From contig JBKBMT010000058.1 of NCBI GenBank assembly GCA_046295655.1, positions 1 through 15,947 on the forward strand: a stretch of DNA of 15,947 nt. The letters run 5' to 3'. This document shows positions 1 through 8,454 of the stretch, piece by piece. A model generated the notes under the pieces. That model searched no databases. It was not told the origin of the DNA and worked only from the letters and a program-made list of their open reading frames with translations. Positions within the stretch are counted from its first letter, which is position 1; each line of letters starts with the position of its first letter. Both the position numbers and the translations under genes were made by a program. This DNA is from JBKBMT01 sp046295655 (lineage in GTDB: Bacteria > Pseudomonadota > Alphaproteobacteria > Rhodobacterales > Rhodobacteraceae).

Positions 1-2
1 TG

Positions 3-728
<726 letters not shown>

Positions 729-764
729 AAAGGTTCCGAACGCCGGGGCAAGGCTCCAACGCGC

Positions 765-3700
765 CTAGACACCCCGCCGGTGCCCGGGGGGCGACGCCTT
801 GGCGCCGTCGGCAGATGCAGCCGGCGCCGTCCGGGCCTTGGCCGCCAGATCCCGCGCCACCGCGAAGGCGCCCCGGATCCGGTCGGCCTCGGTGGCCCAG
901 TCCCGGATGATGACCAGCCGGTTGTCGCGCAGCTTCGACCGCCCGCCGTCCGCCTGGATGAAATCCACCAGACCGCCCGGATTGGCAAAGCGGTCGGCTT
1001 GGAACTGGACCGTCGCCCCCTTGGGGCCGGCGTCCAGCCGGGCGATGCCCGCACGCTTGCACATCGCCTTGATCCGCATCACCAGAAGCAGCGTGTTGAC
1101 CTCTTTCGGGACCGGGCCGAACCGATCGATCAGCTCGGCCGCAAAGCCTTCCAGCTCGACCTTGGTCGTCAGGTCCGACAGCCGCCGATAAAGGCCCAGC
1201 CTGAGATCCAGATCGGGAACGTAGCTGTCCGGGATCAGCACCGGCACGCCGAGGTTGATCTGCGGCGACCAGTCGGAGTCGACCTCGGTCATGCCGATCT
1301 CGCCGGCCCGGATGCGGGCGATCGTTTCCTCCAGCATCTGCTGGTAAAGCTCGAACCCGACCTCGCGGATGTGGCCCGACTGTTCCTCGCCCAGAAGGTT
1401 GCCCGCGCCGCGCTGGTCGAGGTCGTGGCTGGCCAGGCTGAAACCTGCACCCAGACTGTCGAGGCTGGCCAGAAGCTTCAGCCGTCGTTCGGCCTGCGGC
1501 GTCAGCGGGGTGCGCGGCTTGGTGGTCAGATAGCAGTAGGCACGGGTCTTGGCCCGGCCGACCCGGCCCCGGATCTGGTAAAGCTGCGCCAGCCCGAACA
1601 TGTCGGCCCGCCAGATCACCATCGTGTTGGCGGTGGGAATGTCGAGACCCGATTCGACGATGGTGGTCGCCAGCAGGACATCGGCCTTGCCGTCGTAGAA
1701 GTCGTTCATCCGGGCATCCAGATCGCCGGCGGCCAGCTGGCCGTGGGCGGTGATGACGCTGACCTCGGGCACCTGCTCGCGCAGGAACGCTTCCATGTCG
1801 GGCAGATCGGCGATCCGCGGCACGACGAAGAACGACTGCCCGCCGCGATATTTCTCGCGCAACAGCGCCTCGCGGATCGTGACCGTGTCGAATTCGGACA
1901 GATAGGTCCGGATCGCCAGCCGGTCCACGGGCGGCGTGGCGATGATCGACAGGTCGCGCACGCCGGTCAGCGCCAGTTGCAGGGTCCGGGGAATGGGCGT
2001 CGCGGTCAGGGTCAGCACATGCACGTCCGACCGCATTTCCTTCAGACGTTCCTTGTGGGCAACGCCGAAATGCTGTTCCTCGTCGATCACCAGCAGGCCG
2101 AGGCGGCGGAACCTGACTCCCTTCGCCAGAAGCGCATGGGTGCCGACGACGATGTCCACCGACCCGTCCGCCAGCCCGGCCCGGGTGGCGGCGGCGTCGC
2201 GGGCCGAGACGAAGCGCGACAGCGGCCGGACCGTCAGCGGCTGGCCGCGGAAGCGTTCGGCAAAGCTGCGATGATGCTGGCGGGCCAGCAGCGTGGTGGG
2301 TGCGATCACCGCGACCTGCCGTCCCGACATCGCCGCGACCCAGGCCGCACGCAGCGCCACCTCGGTCTTGCCGAACCCCACATCGCCGACGATCAGCCGG
2401 TCCATCGGCGTGCCCCGGGCCATGTCCTCCAGCACAGCCTCGATGGCCGCAAGCTGGTCGTCGGTCTCGACATAGGGGAAGCGGGCGCAGAATTCGTCCC
2501 AAAGGCCCTCGGGCGGGGTCAGGACGGGGGCGGCGCGCAGGCTGCGCTCGGCGGCGACGCGGATCAGCCGGTCGGCCATCTCGCGGATGCGCTGCCGGAG
2601 CTTGGCCTTGCGCGCCTGCCAGGCGCCGCCGCCCAGCCGGTCGAGCTGTCCTTCCTCCTGCCCGTAACGCGACAGCAGCTCGATGTTCTCGACCGGCAGA
2701 TACAGCCGGTCGCCCCCGGCATATTCCAGCGCCAGACAGTCGTGCGGGGCGCCAAGCGCGGTGATCGTCTCAAGCCCCCGGAACCGCCCGATCCCGTGTT
2801 CGACATGCACGACCAGATCGCCGGGCGACAGCGTGCTGGCTTCGGTCAGGAAGTTCTCGGCCTTGCGCCGGCGCCGCGGCCGACCCGTCAGCCGGTCGCC
2901 CAGGATGTCCTGTTCCGAGATCACCGTCAGCCCGGGCGCTTCGAATCCGGTCTCCAGCGGCCAGAGCGCCAGGAACAGGCCCCGCGCATCCTCGGGGATG
3001 TCGCGGAAGGAACCGATCATTTCCCCGCGGGGAAATCCGTGATCCTCCAGCATGCCCGCCATGCGTTCGCGCGCACCCTCGCCGTGATGGGCAAGGATCA
3101 CCGCCCCCTCGGCTGCACGGGCGGCGACATGGGCGCCGACCGCGTCGAACAGGTTGACCGTGCCGTCCTGACGTTCGTGGGCAAAGCTCCGCCCGGCGCG
3201 TCCGCCCGCGTCGATGACGCCCGGACCGGGCGGGTGGCGGGCGGCCGCGAACTGCACCTGCCTGCGCCCGGTCAGCGCCACCTGCCAGCCGGCGTCATCG
3301 AGATACAGAAGCCCGGGCGGCGCCGGACGATACGGCGTGTCGGCGCGGCCGCGCGCCGCCATCGCCTCGCGCCGGGCATCGTACTGGTCGGCCACCTGTT
3401 CGGCGCGGGCGACGCGCGTCGTCTCGGCCTGCTCGTCGAAGGTGACCGGCGCGGCCGGCAGATAGTCGAACAGCGTCTCCAGCCGGTCGTGGAAGAAGCC
3501 CAGCCAGTGCTCCATCCCGGCATGCTTGCGTCCGGCGCTGACCGCCTCGTAGAGCGGATCCTCGGTCCCTCCGGCGCCGAACTCGGCCCGATACGACTGG
3601 CGGAAGCGGGTGATCGAGGCGTCATCCAGCAGCACCTCGGATACCGGGGCAAGATCCACCGCGGACAGCCGGTCGGCCGAACGCTGGGTCTCGGGATCGA

Positions 3701-4277
3701 AGCTGCGCGCGGCGTCCAGAACGTCGCCGAAGAAGTCCAGCCGGATCGGCGCGGCGCTTCCCGGCGGCCAGATATCGACGATGCCGCCGCGCCAGGCATA
3801 GTCGCCCGGTTCCGTGACCGTCGAGGTCTGGGAAAAGCCGGCACGCACGAGAAAGCCGCGCAGCGCCGCCTCGTCCACCCGGTCGCCCACGCGGGCCGAG
3901 AAACTGGCGGCGGCCACCGTCTCGCGCGCCGGCACCCGCTGCATCGCCGCGGCCACGGTGGTCAACACCACGCCTTGCCGCCATATCCCGTGGGCCAGCG
4001 CGGCAAGCGCGGCCATCCGCCCCGCCGATATGACCGGGTTCGGCGACACGCGGTCGTAGGGCAGGCAATCCCATGCCGGAAACGGCAGAACCGGCATGCC
4101 GGGGTCGAAGAAGGCGAGCGCCGCGCGCATCGCCTCGGCGCGACGGTCGTCGCGCGCGACATGGATCACCGGGCCGCGCCCGGCCTCCTTCAGCAGAAGC
4201 CGCGCGTCGAATCCCTCGGGCGCGCCGCCGCACAGGATGCGCCCCTGCATCCCGTCAACCGCCCAGAACCGAGACAT
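765..4277 (-). CDS. mfd: Transcription-repair coupling factor Mfd
   Basis: ATP-driven translocase that removes RNA polymerase stalled at DNA damage and recruits UvrA for nucleotide excision repair. The 1170 residues match the family length. Order of parts: UvrB-like N-terminal region (about 1-350, with WDCLPYDRVSPN near 69-80); RNA-polymerase-interacting Tudor-like domain about 484-540 (starts SPGDLVVHVEHGIGRF); then the RecG-like helicase with Walker A GDVGFGKTE at 631-639, DEEQ box at 732-735 and TATPIPRT at 758-765; then the TRCF C-terminal domain. The start is uncertain. The ATG at 4277 overlaps the upstream membrane-protein gene by 23 bases. The ATG at 4250 (protein starting MQGRILCGGAPEGFDARL) begins 4 bases after that gene's stop and fits better the way I recall family members beginning. 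The two genes are very likely co-transcribed. Identity is secure. Confidence 0.97.
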   Translation of the reverse strand: MSRFWAVDGMQGRILCGGAPEGFDARLLLKEAGRGPVIHVARDDRRAEAMRAALAFFDPGMPVLPFPAWDCLPYDRVSPNPVISAGRMAALAALAHGIWRQGVVLTTVAAAMQRVPARETVAAASFSARVGDRVDEAALRGFLVRAGFSQTSTVTEPGDYAWRGGIVDIWPPGSAAPIRLDFFGDVLDAARSFDPETQRSADRLSAVDLAPVSEVLLDDASITRFRQSYRAEFGAGGTEDPLYEAVSAGRKHAGMEHWLGFFHDRLETLFDYLPAAPVTFDEQAETTRVARAEQVADQYDARREAMAARGRADTPYRPAPPGLLYLDDAGWQVALTGRRQVQFAAARHPPGPGVIDAGGRAGRSFAHERQDGTVNLFDAVGAHVAARAAEGAVILAHHGEGARERMAGMLEDHGFPRGEMIGSFRDIPEDARGLFLALWPLETGFEAPGLTVISEQDILGDRLTGRPRRRRKAENFLTEASTLSPGDLVVHVEHGIGRFRGLETITALGAPHDCLALEYAGGDRLYLPVENIELLSRYGQEEGQLDRLGGGAWQARKAKLRQRIREMADRLIRVAAERSLRAAPVLTPPEGLWDEFCARFPYVETDDQLAAIEAVLEDMARGTPMDRLIVGDVGFGKTEVALRAAWVAAMSGRQVAVIAPTTLLARQHHRSFAERFRGQPLTVRPLSRFVSARDAAATRAGLADGSVDIVVGTHALLAKGVRFRRLGLLVIDEEQHFGVAHKERLKEMRSDVHVLTLTATPIPRTLQLALTGVRDLSIIATPPVDRLAIRTYLSEFDTVTIREALLREKYRGGQSFFVVPRIADLPDMEAFLREQVPEVSVITAHGQLAAGDLDARMNDFYDGKADVLLATTIVESGLDIPTANTMVIWRADMFGLAQLYQIRGRVGRAKTRAYCYLTTKPRTPLTPQAERRLKLLASLDSLGAGFSLASHDLDQRGAGNLLGEEQSGHIREVGFELYQQMLEETIARIRAGEIGMTEVDSDWSPQINLGVPVLIPDSYVPDLDLRLGLYRRLSDLTTKVELEGFAAELIDRFGPVPKEVNTLLLVMRIKAMCKRAGIARLDAGPKGATVQFQADRFANPGGLVDFIQADGGRSKLRDNRLVIIRDWATEADRIRGAFAVARDLAAKARTAPAASADGAKASPPGHRRGV

Positions 4278-4782
4278 TCATGTTCTGCCACATGCCCCAC
4301 AGCGCGGTGACGAAGATCGACGCCATGCCCAGAAGCTGAACCCGCTTGCGATGGCGGCGCAGGCGCTGGTACAGCGCCTCGCCCTGCCCCTCGCCATGCT
4401 CGATCGCCCGGGCGGTGCGCATCGAGATCATTCCGACGAGGCTGAGCGGAAAGGCGATCATGAACAGCGCCTGGCAGAACTCGATGTCATAGCGAAAGCC
4501 GAGGACGGCGAGCATCGACAGGATGAAGGCGATGAACCCGATCAGCCAAAGGCCCGAGACCCGACCGATATAGAGAAGCCGCGCGGTCTGGATCCGCACG
4601 AGGGCTTCCAGATCGCGCTGCACCTGCCCGCCGCGTCGTCTTGCCCGCAGCACCATGTCGTAGGGCACCCCGACGACATAGTGGCTTGCCGATGACCAGA
4701 CCACCGCAAGCGCGATCCAGTACCACAGGTTCGAGAACGACCTCATGTCGATCAGCTCGAAGATGGGGCCGTACCACTGCAC
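4255..4782 (-). CDS. Four-helix membrane protein, 'component of SufBCD complex' type
   Basis: Small inner-membrane protein of about 175 residues. By eye it has four hydrophobic segments near residues 16-38, 72-93, 97-118 and 150-168, separated by Arg-rich loops (RARRRGG, LRRHRKRVQ). Homologues in Rhodobacterales are, from memory, annotated 'component of SufBCD complex', but nothing in the sequence shows an iron-sulfur role: no metal-binding Cys motif, ATPase or scaffold domain. Treat that name as a label only. I chose the GTG at 4782 because a GGAG lies 11 bases upstream and the added residues (VQWYGPIFELID) look conserved with family members I remember; the ATG at 4746 is the alternative. 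The frame stays open upstream into hemB antisense, which is a shadow. The 3' end overlaps the longer mfd start, suggesting one operon with translational coupling. Function unknown. Confidence 0.8.
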   Translation of the reverse strand: MQWYGPIFELIDMRSFSNLWYWIALAVVWSSASHYVVGVPYDMVLRARRRGGQVQRDLEALVRIQTARLLYIGRVSGLWLIGFIAFILSMLAVLGFRYDIEFCQALFMIAFPLSLVGMISMRTARAIEHGEGQGEALYQRLRRHRKRVQLLGMASIFVTALWGMWQNMNVSVLGG

Positions 4783-4838
4783 GATGCGCGTTGCTCCGTT
4801 GCTTGCTGCCCGCTTCCTAGCCTCGGGTTCGGGGGATT

Positions 4839-4854
4839 CCCACACTTGAGTGGG
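4839..4854. promoter_or_regulatory. Inverted repeat in divergent hemB / membrane-protein intergenic region
   Basis: CCCAC (4839-4843) and GTGGG (4850-4854) form a perfect 5-bp inverted repeat around ACTTGA, in the 126-base gap between the two divergent starts. It could be an operator shared by the two genes. I found no convincing -35/-10 pair on either strand beside it, and a 5-bp GC-rich repeat can occur by chance. Confidence 0.25.
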
Positions 4855-4908
4855 CGCAGAAAGCATGGCAGGCAGGAAAATGACAAGTCTGTTGCACGAC
4901 GGGATCCG

Positions 4909-5907
4909 ATGACCCCTGCTTTTGCGCCGTTCCCGGCGGGTCGTTTTCGCCGGATGCGCCGGACCGCCGCCCTGCGCGAACTGGCCCAGGAGCTGCGGCT
5001 GGCGCCCGGCAACCTGATCTGGCCGGTGTTCATCCGCGACGGCGAGGGGATCGAGGAGCCGGTGGCCTCGATGCCCGGCGTCGCGCGGCTGTCGCTGGAC
5101 CGGCTCGCGGTCAGGGCCGAGGAAGCGGCGGAACTGGGGATACCCGCGATCTGCCTCTTTCCCTACACCGATCCCGCGCTGCGCACCGAGGGTTGCGAGG
5201 AGGCCTGGAACCCCGACAACCTGACCAACCGGGCGATCCGGCTGCTGAAGGCGCGGGTGCCGGATGTGGCGGTCATGACCGACGTGGCGCTCGACCCCTA
5301 CAACGCGCTGGGTCACGACGGGCTGGTGCGCGACGGGGTGATCCTCAACGACGAAAGCGTCGAGGCGCTGGTGCGCATGGCACTGGCGCAGGCCGAGGCC
5401 GGGGCCGACATCCTTGGCCCGTCGGACATGATGGACGGCCGGATCGGGGCAATGCGCGCCGCGCTGGAGGCGGCGGGGCACCACGATGTCGCGATCCTGT
5501 CCTATGCGGCGAAATATGCCAGCGCCTTCTACGGTCCGTTCCGCGATGCGGTCGGCGCCGCGGGGCGGCTGGTGGGGGACAAGAAGACCTATCAGATGAA
5601 CCCCGCCAATTCCGACGAGGCGCTGCGGCTGGTCGGCCGCGACCTGTCGGAAGGGGCGGACATGGTGATGGTGAAGCCCGGCATGCCCTATCTCGACATC
5701 TGCCGCCGGGTGAAGGAGACGTTCGGCGTGCCGACCGCGGCCTATCAGGTCTCGGGCGAATACGCGATGATCCGGGCGGCCGCGGCAAACGGCTGGATCG
5801 ACGGCGAGCGGGCGATGATGGAAAGCCTGCTGGGGTTCCGCCGGGCCGGTTGCGACGCTGTCCTCACCTATTTCGCCCCGGCGGCGGCGCGGCTGCTGCG
5901 CGGCTGA
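4909..5907 (+). CDS. hemB: Delta-aminolevulinic acid dehydratase (porphobilinogen synthase)
   Basis: Condenses two 5-aminolevulinate molecules to porphobilinogen, a cytoplasmic step shared by heme, bacteriochlorophyll and cobalamin synthesis. The 332 residues from the ATG at 4909 match the family; the upstream ATG at 4846 would add an unconserved charged 21-residue tail. GGGAT lies just ahead of the chosen ATG. The two active-site lysines are visible: K202 in SYAAKYAS and the Schiff-base K256 in MVMVKPGMPYLD. The metal loop reads DVALDPYNALGHDG (125-138): the three zinc-binding cysteines of the E. coli type are replaced by A127, D129 and D137, so this is the Asp-rich, magnesium-type enzyme known from Pseudomonas and Bradyrhizobium. 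It stands alone on this strand, divergent from the mfd operon and 115 bases ahead of the next gene. Confidence 0.96.
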   Translation: MTPAFAPFPAGRFRRMRRTAALRELAQELRLAPGNLIWPVFIRDGEGIEEPVASMPGVARLSLDRLAVRAEEAAELGIPAICLFPYTDPALRTEGCEEAWNPDNLTNRAIRLLKARVPDVAVMTDVALDPYNALGHDGLVRDGVILNDESVEALVRMALAQAEAGADILGPSDMMDGRIGAMRAALEAAGHHDVAILSYAAKYASAFYGPFRDAVGAAGRLVGDKKTYQMNPANSDEALRLVGRDLSEGADMVMVKPGMPYLDICRRVKETFGVPTAAYQVSGEYAMIRAAAANGWIDGERAMMESLLGFRRAGCDAVLTYFAPAAARLLRG

Positions 5908-5919
5908 GGAACGGCGGTT

Positions 5920-5948
5920 TCACGCCACAACTTGTGCTTCGGGCGTGA
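5920..5948. repeat. Nested inverted repeats overlapping a likely -35 box
   Basis: TCACGCC (5920-5926) and GGCGTGA (5942-5948) are perfect 7-bp complementary arms. Inside the loop lies a second palindrome, CACAA-C-TTGTG (5926-5936), sharing one base with the left arm. The outer right arm covers the proposed -35 of the SYLF gene. It may be an operator or the hairpin of a hemB terminator; no T-run follows, so an operator is somewhat more likely. Confidence 0.35.
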
Positions 5949-5973
5949 CAGCCCGCTAGGGATCGGCTAGACT
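5945..5973 (+). promoter_or_regulatory. Likely sigma-70-type promoter of the SYLF lipoprotein gene
   Basis: GTGACA (5945-5950) differs from TTGACA at one position. TAGACT (5968-5973) matches TATAAT at four of six positions. The spacer is exactly 17 bases. This would start transcription near 5980, about 40 bases before the ATG at 6023, with GGAG at 6012-6015 inside the leader. Confidence 0.45.
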
Positions 5974-6022
5974 CCGCCAACAACGGGTCGGTTCAAGGCC
6001 CGAACACAGGCGGAGCAGCATC

Positions 6023-6574
6023 ATGAACAGACTTTCCCGACGGGGACTGATGGCAGGGGCCGGCGCCTTCGCGCTGGCCGGGTGCGGCAACGGGATCGGC
6101 GGCCGCGGCGGCGATGCGATCGACGCGCGGGTCGAGACGACGCGAAACTTCCTGTTCGAACGCTATCCGGGCACCCGCGATCTCGAGGCGCGGGCGGTCG
6201 GCGTGCTGTGGATGCCGCTGGTCACCGAGGCGGGCTTCGGCTTCGGCGGCGGCTACGGGCGTGGCGCGCTGCGCATCAACAATGTCACGGTCGACTATTA
6301 CTCGACCGCGCGCGCGACGGTCGGGTTCCAGATCGGGGCGCAGCAATATGCCCATGCGCTGTTCTTCATGACCGAGCAGGCGCTGGGCGAATTCCGCCGC
6401 GCCGACGGCTGGGCGGTTGGCGCGGACGCGCGCTATGCCCTGCCAGAACAGGGTGCCAGCATCGGCAAGGAGACGACCGAGCTTTCGCCGGTGATCGCGC
6501 TGGTGTTCGGCCAGTCCGGGCTCATCGCCGGGGCGACGCTGTCCGGCATCAAGTATACCCGCATCATTCCCTGA
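6023..6574 (+). CDS. SYLF (Ysc84/DUF500) domain lipoprotein
   Basis: Predicted exported lipoprotein of 183 residues. The N-terminus has SRRGLM (residues 5-10), a twin-arginine-like motif, then a short hydrophobic stretch and lipobox L18-A19-G20-C21, so the mature protein would start at C21 with a lipid anchor. Residue G22 after the Cys gives no inner-membrane retention signal of the Asp+2 type, so outer-membrane sorting is possible. The rest matches the bacterial SYLF pattern: early FLFERYPGTRDL, the glycine-rich GFGFGGGYGRGAL, then ATVGFQIGAQQYAHALFFMTE and a C-terminal SGLIAGATLSGIKYTR. SYLF domains bind phosphoinositides in eukaryotes; the bacterial role is poorly defined. The ribosome site GGAG sits 7 bases before the ATG. 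It ends 12 bases from the convergent metR stop. Family confident, function unknown. Confidence 0.85.
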   Translation: MNRLSRRGLMAGAGAFALAGCGNGIGGRGGDAIDARVETTRNFLFERYPGTRDLEARAVGVLWMPLVTEAGFGFGGGYGRGALRINNVTVDYYSTARATVGFQIGAQQYAHALFFMTEQALGEFRRADGWAVGADARYALPEQGASIGKETTELSPVIALVFGQSGLIAGATLSGIKYTRIIP

Positions 6575-6586
6575 CGGCGGGTCCGC

Positions 6587-7489
6587 TCAGCCGCGCTGCA
6601 GCTTCACCGGCTCGGTCCGCGCCAGCCGCACGAAATGGGCCACGAAGGGCTGATCGGCGTCCTCGTCCCGCACCGCGGCGTAAAGCCGCTTCACCGGCCG
6701 ACCGGCCAGCGGCCGATTGACGTAGTCGGCCGAGCTGCGCACCGCCCGCAGCACCCAGTCGGGCAACACCGAAACCCCCCGGTCGGCGGCCACCAGCATC
6801 AGGATCACCGCAGTGAGTTCCACCTGCCGGACCCCGCGCGGCTCGACCCGCGCGGGGGTCAGAAGCTCGGTGAACACGTCCAGCCGGGCGCGGTCCACCG
6901 GATAGGTGATGAGCATCTGGTCGGCGAAATCCTCGGCCGCGATTTCCTCCTTCGCTGCCAGAGGGTTGCCTGCTGCGGCAACGAACCGCGGCTCGTAGTC
7001 GAACAGCGCCTGAAACGCGATGCCCGTCAGCGTCTCGGGGTCCGACGAGATCACAACATCCACCTCAGCCCGGCGCAAGGCGGGCAGCGCGTCGAAGGCA
7101 AGTCCTGGGCGGATGTCCACATCGACCTCGGGCCAGGTCCTTCGGAAGGCTTCGAGAACCGGAAGAAGCCAGTCGAAACAGGCGTGACATTCGATCGCGA
7201 TATGCAGCCGCCCGGTCTTGCCCGAGCGGATGGCGCGGAACTCCTCCTCGGTCGCCTCGACCTCGGGCAGCACCCGCTCGGCCAGCCGCAGAAGCCGCAT
7301 GCCCGCTGCTGACAGCCGCATGGGCCGGGCCGTGCGCACGAATAGCTCCACCCCCGCCTGATCCTCGAGCCCCTTGACCTGATGGCTCAGCGCCGACTGG
7401 GTGATGTGCAGGATCTCGGCTGCGCGGGCCAGACCGCCAGCCTGATGGATCGCGCGGATCGTGCGCAGATGGCGCAGTTCCAGGTGCAT
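6587..7489 (-). CDS. metR: LysR-family transcriptional regulator, MetR type
   Basis: Transcription regulator of methionine genes; in enterobacteria MetR uses homocysteine as co-effector. The 300 residues from the ATG at 7489 fit the family (E. coli MetR about 317). A winged helix-turn-helix lies at about residues 3-62 (ARAAEILHITQSALSHQVKG), followed by the ligand domain. The segment IECHACFDWLLPVLEAF closely parallels the ECHSCIQWLTPALENF stretch I recall in E. coli MetR, which is the main reason for this name over a generic LysR. The position divergent from metF, with a 91-base gap to the preferred metF start, supports it strongly. I chose 7489 because residues before it (the frame continues to 7699) read into metF antisense; GAGG lies about 11 bases upstream. 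Confidence 0.92.
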   Translation of the reverse strand: MHLELRHLRTIRAIHQAGGLARAAEILHITQSALSHQVKGLEDQAGVELFVRTARPMRLSAAGMRLLRLAERVLPEVEATEEEFRAIRSGKTGRLHIAIECHACFDWLLPVLEAFRRTWPEVDVDIRPGLAFDALPALRRAEVDVVISSDPETLTGIAFQALFDYEPRFVAAAGNPLAAKEEIAAEDFADQMLITYPVDRARLDVFTELLTPARVEPRGVRQVELTAVILMLVAADRGVSVLPDWVLRAVRSSADYVNRPLAGRPVKRLYAAVRDEDADQPFVAHFVRLARTEPVKLQRG

Positions 7490-7514
7490 GCTTCGATCTG
7501 CCTCATGCTGTGCT

Positions 7515-7527
7515 TGAGCAATATGAA
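7515..7527. promoter_or_regulatory. Candidate MetR site between metR and metF
   Basis: TGAGCAATATGAA fits the general LysR T-N11-A pattern and is 13 bases long, like the E. coli MetR site TGAA-N5-TTCA. Its left half matches three of four bases, its right half only two of four. It sits in the most AT-rich part of the divergent region. On the minus strand TTGCCG (7560-7565) and GATAAC (7538-7543), 16 bases apart, could be the metR promoter. Confidence 0.3.
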
Positions 7528-7580
7528 TTTGCCGCAGGTTATCCGCTCTGGCATCGTCCCGGCAAGAGATGGAGTATCCC

Positions 7581-8447
7581 ATGCCCGCGCCGCGCGTCAG
7601 CTTCGAATTCTTCCCGCCCCGCAATCTCGAGGCCTCGTTCCGGCTCTGGGAGACGGTGCAGATGCTGGCACCGCTGCGGCCCGGCTTCGTGTCCGTCACC
7701 TATGGCGCCGGCGGGACCACCCGGCAGCTGACGCACGAGGCGGTGACGGCCATCGGCAGGGGCTTCGGCCTGAACGTTGCAGCGCATCTGACCTGTGTCG
7801 ATGCTACCAGGGACGAGACGCTGGGCATCGCCCGGGCCTATGCGGAGGCCGGCGTGCGCGAGATCGTGGCTCTGCGCGGCGACCCGCCGAAGGGTGCGGC
7901 CGGCTTCGTCCCGCATCCCGAGGGCTTCCGCGATTCGGTCGAACTGGTCGAGGCCTTGGCGGACACCGGGCTGTTCTCGATCCGGGTCGGCGCCTATCCC
8001 GACCCGCATCCCGAGGCCCGGGAAGCGGGCGCCGACGTCGCCTGGCTCAAGCGCAAGATCGCGGCCGGCGCCTCCTCGGCCATTACCCAGTTCTTCTTCG
8101 AGCCCGAGACCTTCCTGCGGTTCCGGGATGCCTGCGCGGCTGCGGGGATCGCGGCGCCGGTCATCCCCGGCATCCTGCCGATCGAGAACTGGGACGGCAC
8201 GCGGCGCTTTGCCGCGCGCTGCGGAACGCCCGTCCCCGGCTGGCTGGACGATGCCTTCGCCGCTGCCCGCCGAGACCGCCGCGAGGATCTGCTGGCGGTC
8301 GCGGTCTGCACCGAACTTTGCGACCGGCTGCTGTCGGAAGGGGTGGAGGATCTGCACTTCTACACGCTGAACAAGCCCCACCTGACCCGCGACGTCTGTC
8401 ACGCCCTGGGGATCGCCCCCGAGGCGAGCCTGCAGAAGGTCGCCTGA
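7581..8447 (+). CDS. metF: 5,10-methylenetetrahydrofolate reductase
   Basis: Flavoenzyme that reduces 5,10-methylene-THF to 5-methyl-THF, the methyl donor for methionine synthase. It is 288 residues in a single TIM-barrel domain, the bacterial size without the eukaryotic regulatory region. Family motifs: SFEFFPPRN with the catalytic-type Glu at residue 9, VTYGAGGTTR, LRGDPPKG (flavin/folate Asp) and ITQFFFEPETFLRF (folate-binding Gln), ending HFYTLNKPHLT. Two in-frame ATGs occur, at 7569 and 7581. I chose 7581 because GGAG at 7571-7574 is 6 bases before it and the protein then begins close to the conserved SFEFFPP; 7569 has only a poor site directly against it. It faces putA, leaving 7 bases between stop codons. 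Likely activated by MetR. Confidence 0.96.
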   Translation: MPAPRVSFEFFPPRNLEASFRLWETVQMLAPLRPGFVSVTYGAGGTTRQLTHEAVTAIGRGFGLNVAAHLTCVDATRDETLGIARAYAEAGVREIVALRGDPPKGAAGFVPHPEGFRDSVELVEALADTGLFSIRVGAYPDPHPEAREAGADVAWLKRKIAAGASSAITQFFFEPETFLRFRDACAAAGIAAPVIPGILPIENWDGTRRFAARCGTPVPGWLDDAFAAARRDRREDLLAVAVCTELCDRLLSEGVEDLHFYTLNKPHLTRDVCHALGIAPEASLQKVA

Positions 8448-8454
8448 TCCCGAG

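Noticed and set aside
729..764. Possible shared terminator between argF and mfd
   Set aside because: No stem longer than a few scattered pairs and no T-run; likewise nothing in the 7-base metF/putA gap or the 31-base gap at 13769-13799.
780..4310. A 1176-residue open frame on the + strand, antisense to all of mfd
   Set aside because: It mirrors mfd nearly end to end, is rich in R, G, Q, H and P, has no recognisable domain, and arises from GC-rich third positions of the real gene.
4783..5484. Extension of the small membrane protein to 409 residues
   Set aside because: The added N-terminal part lies antisense to hemB, is Arg/Pro/Gly/His-rich and has no resemblance to the membrane protein; the start near 4782 is enough.
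6571..6590. Possible two-way hairpin over the SYLF and metR stop codons (CTGA...TCAG)
   Set aside because: Only four outer pairs form cleanly; inner pairing needs bulges and there is no T-run on either strand.
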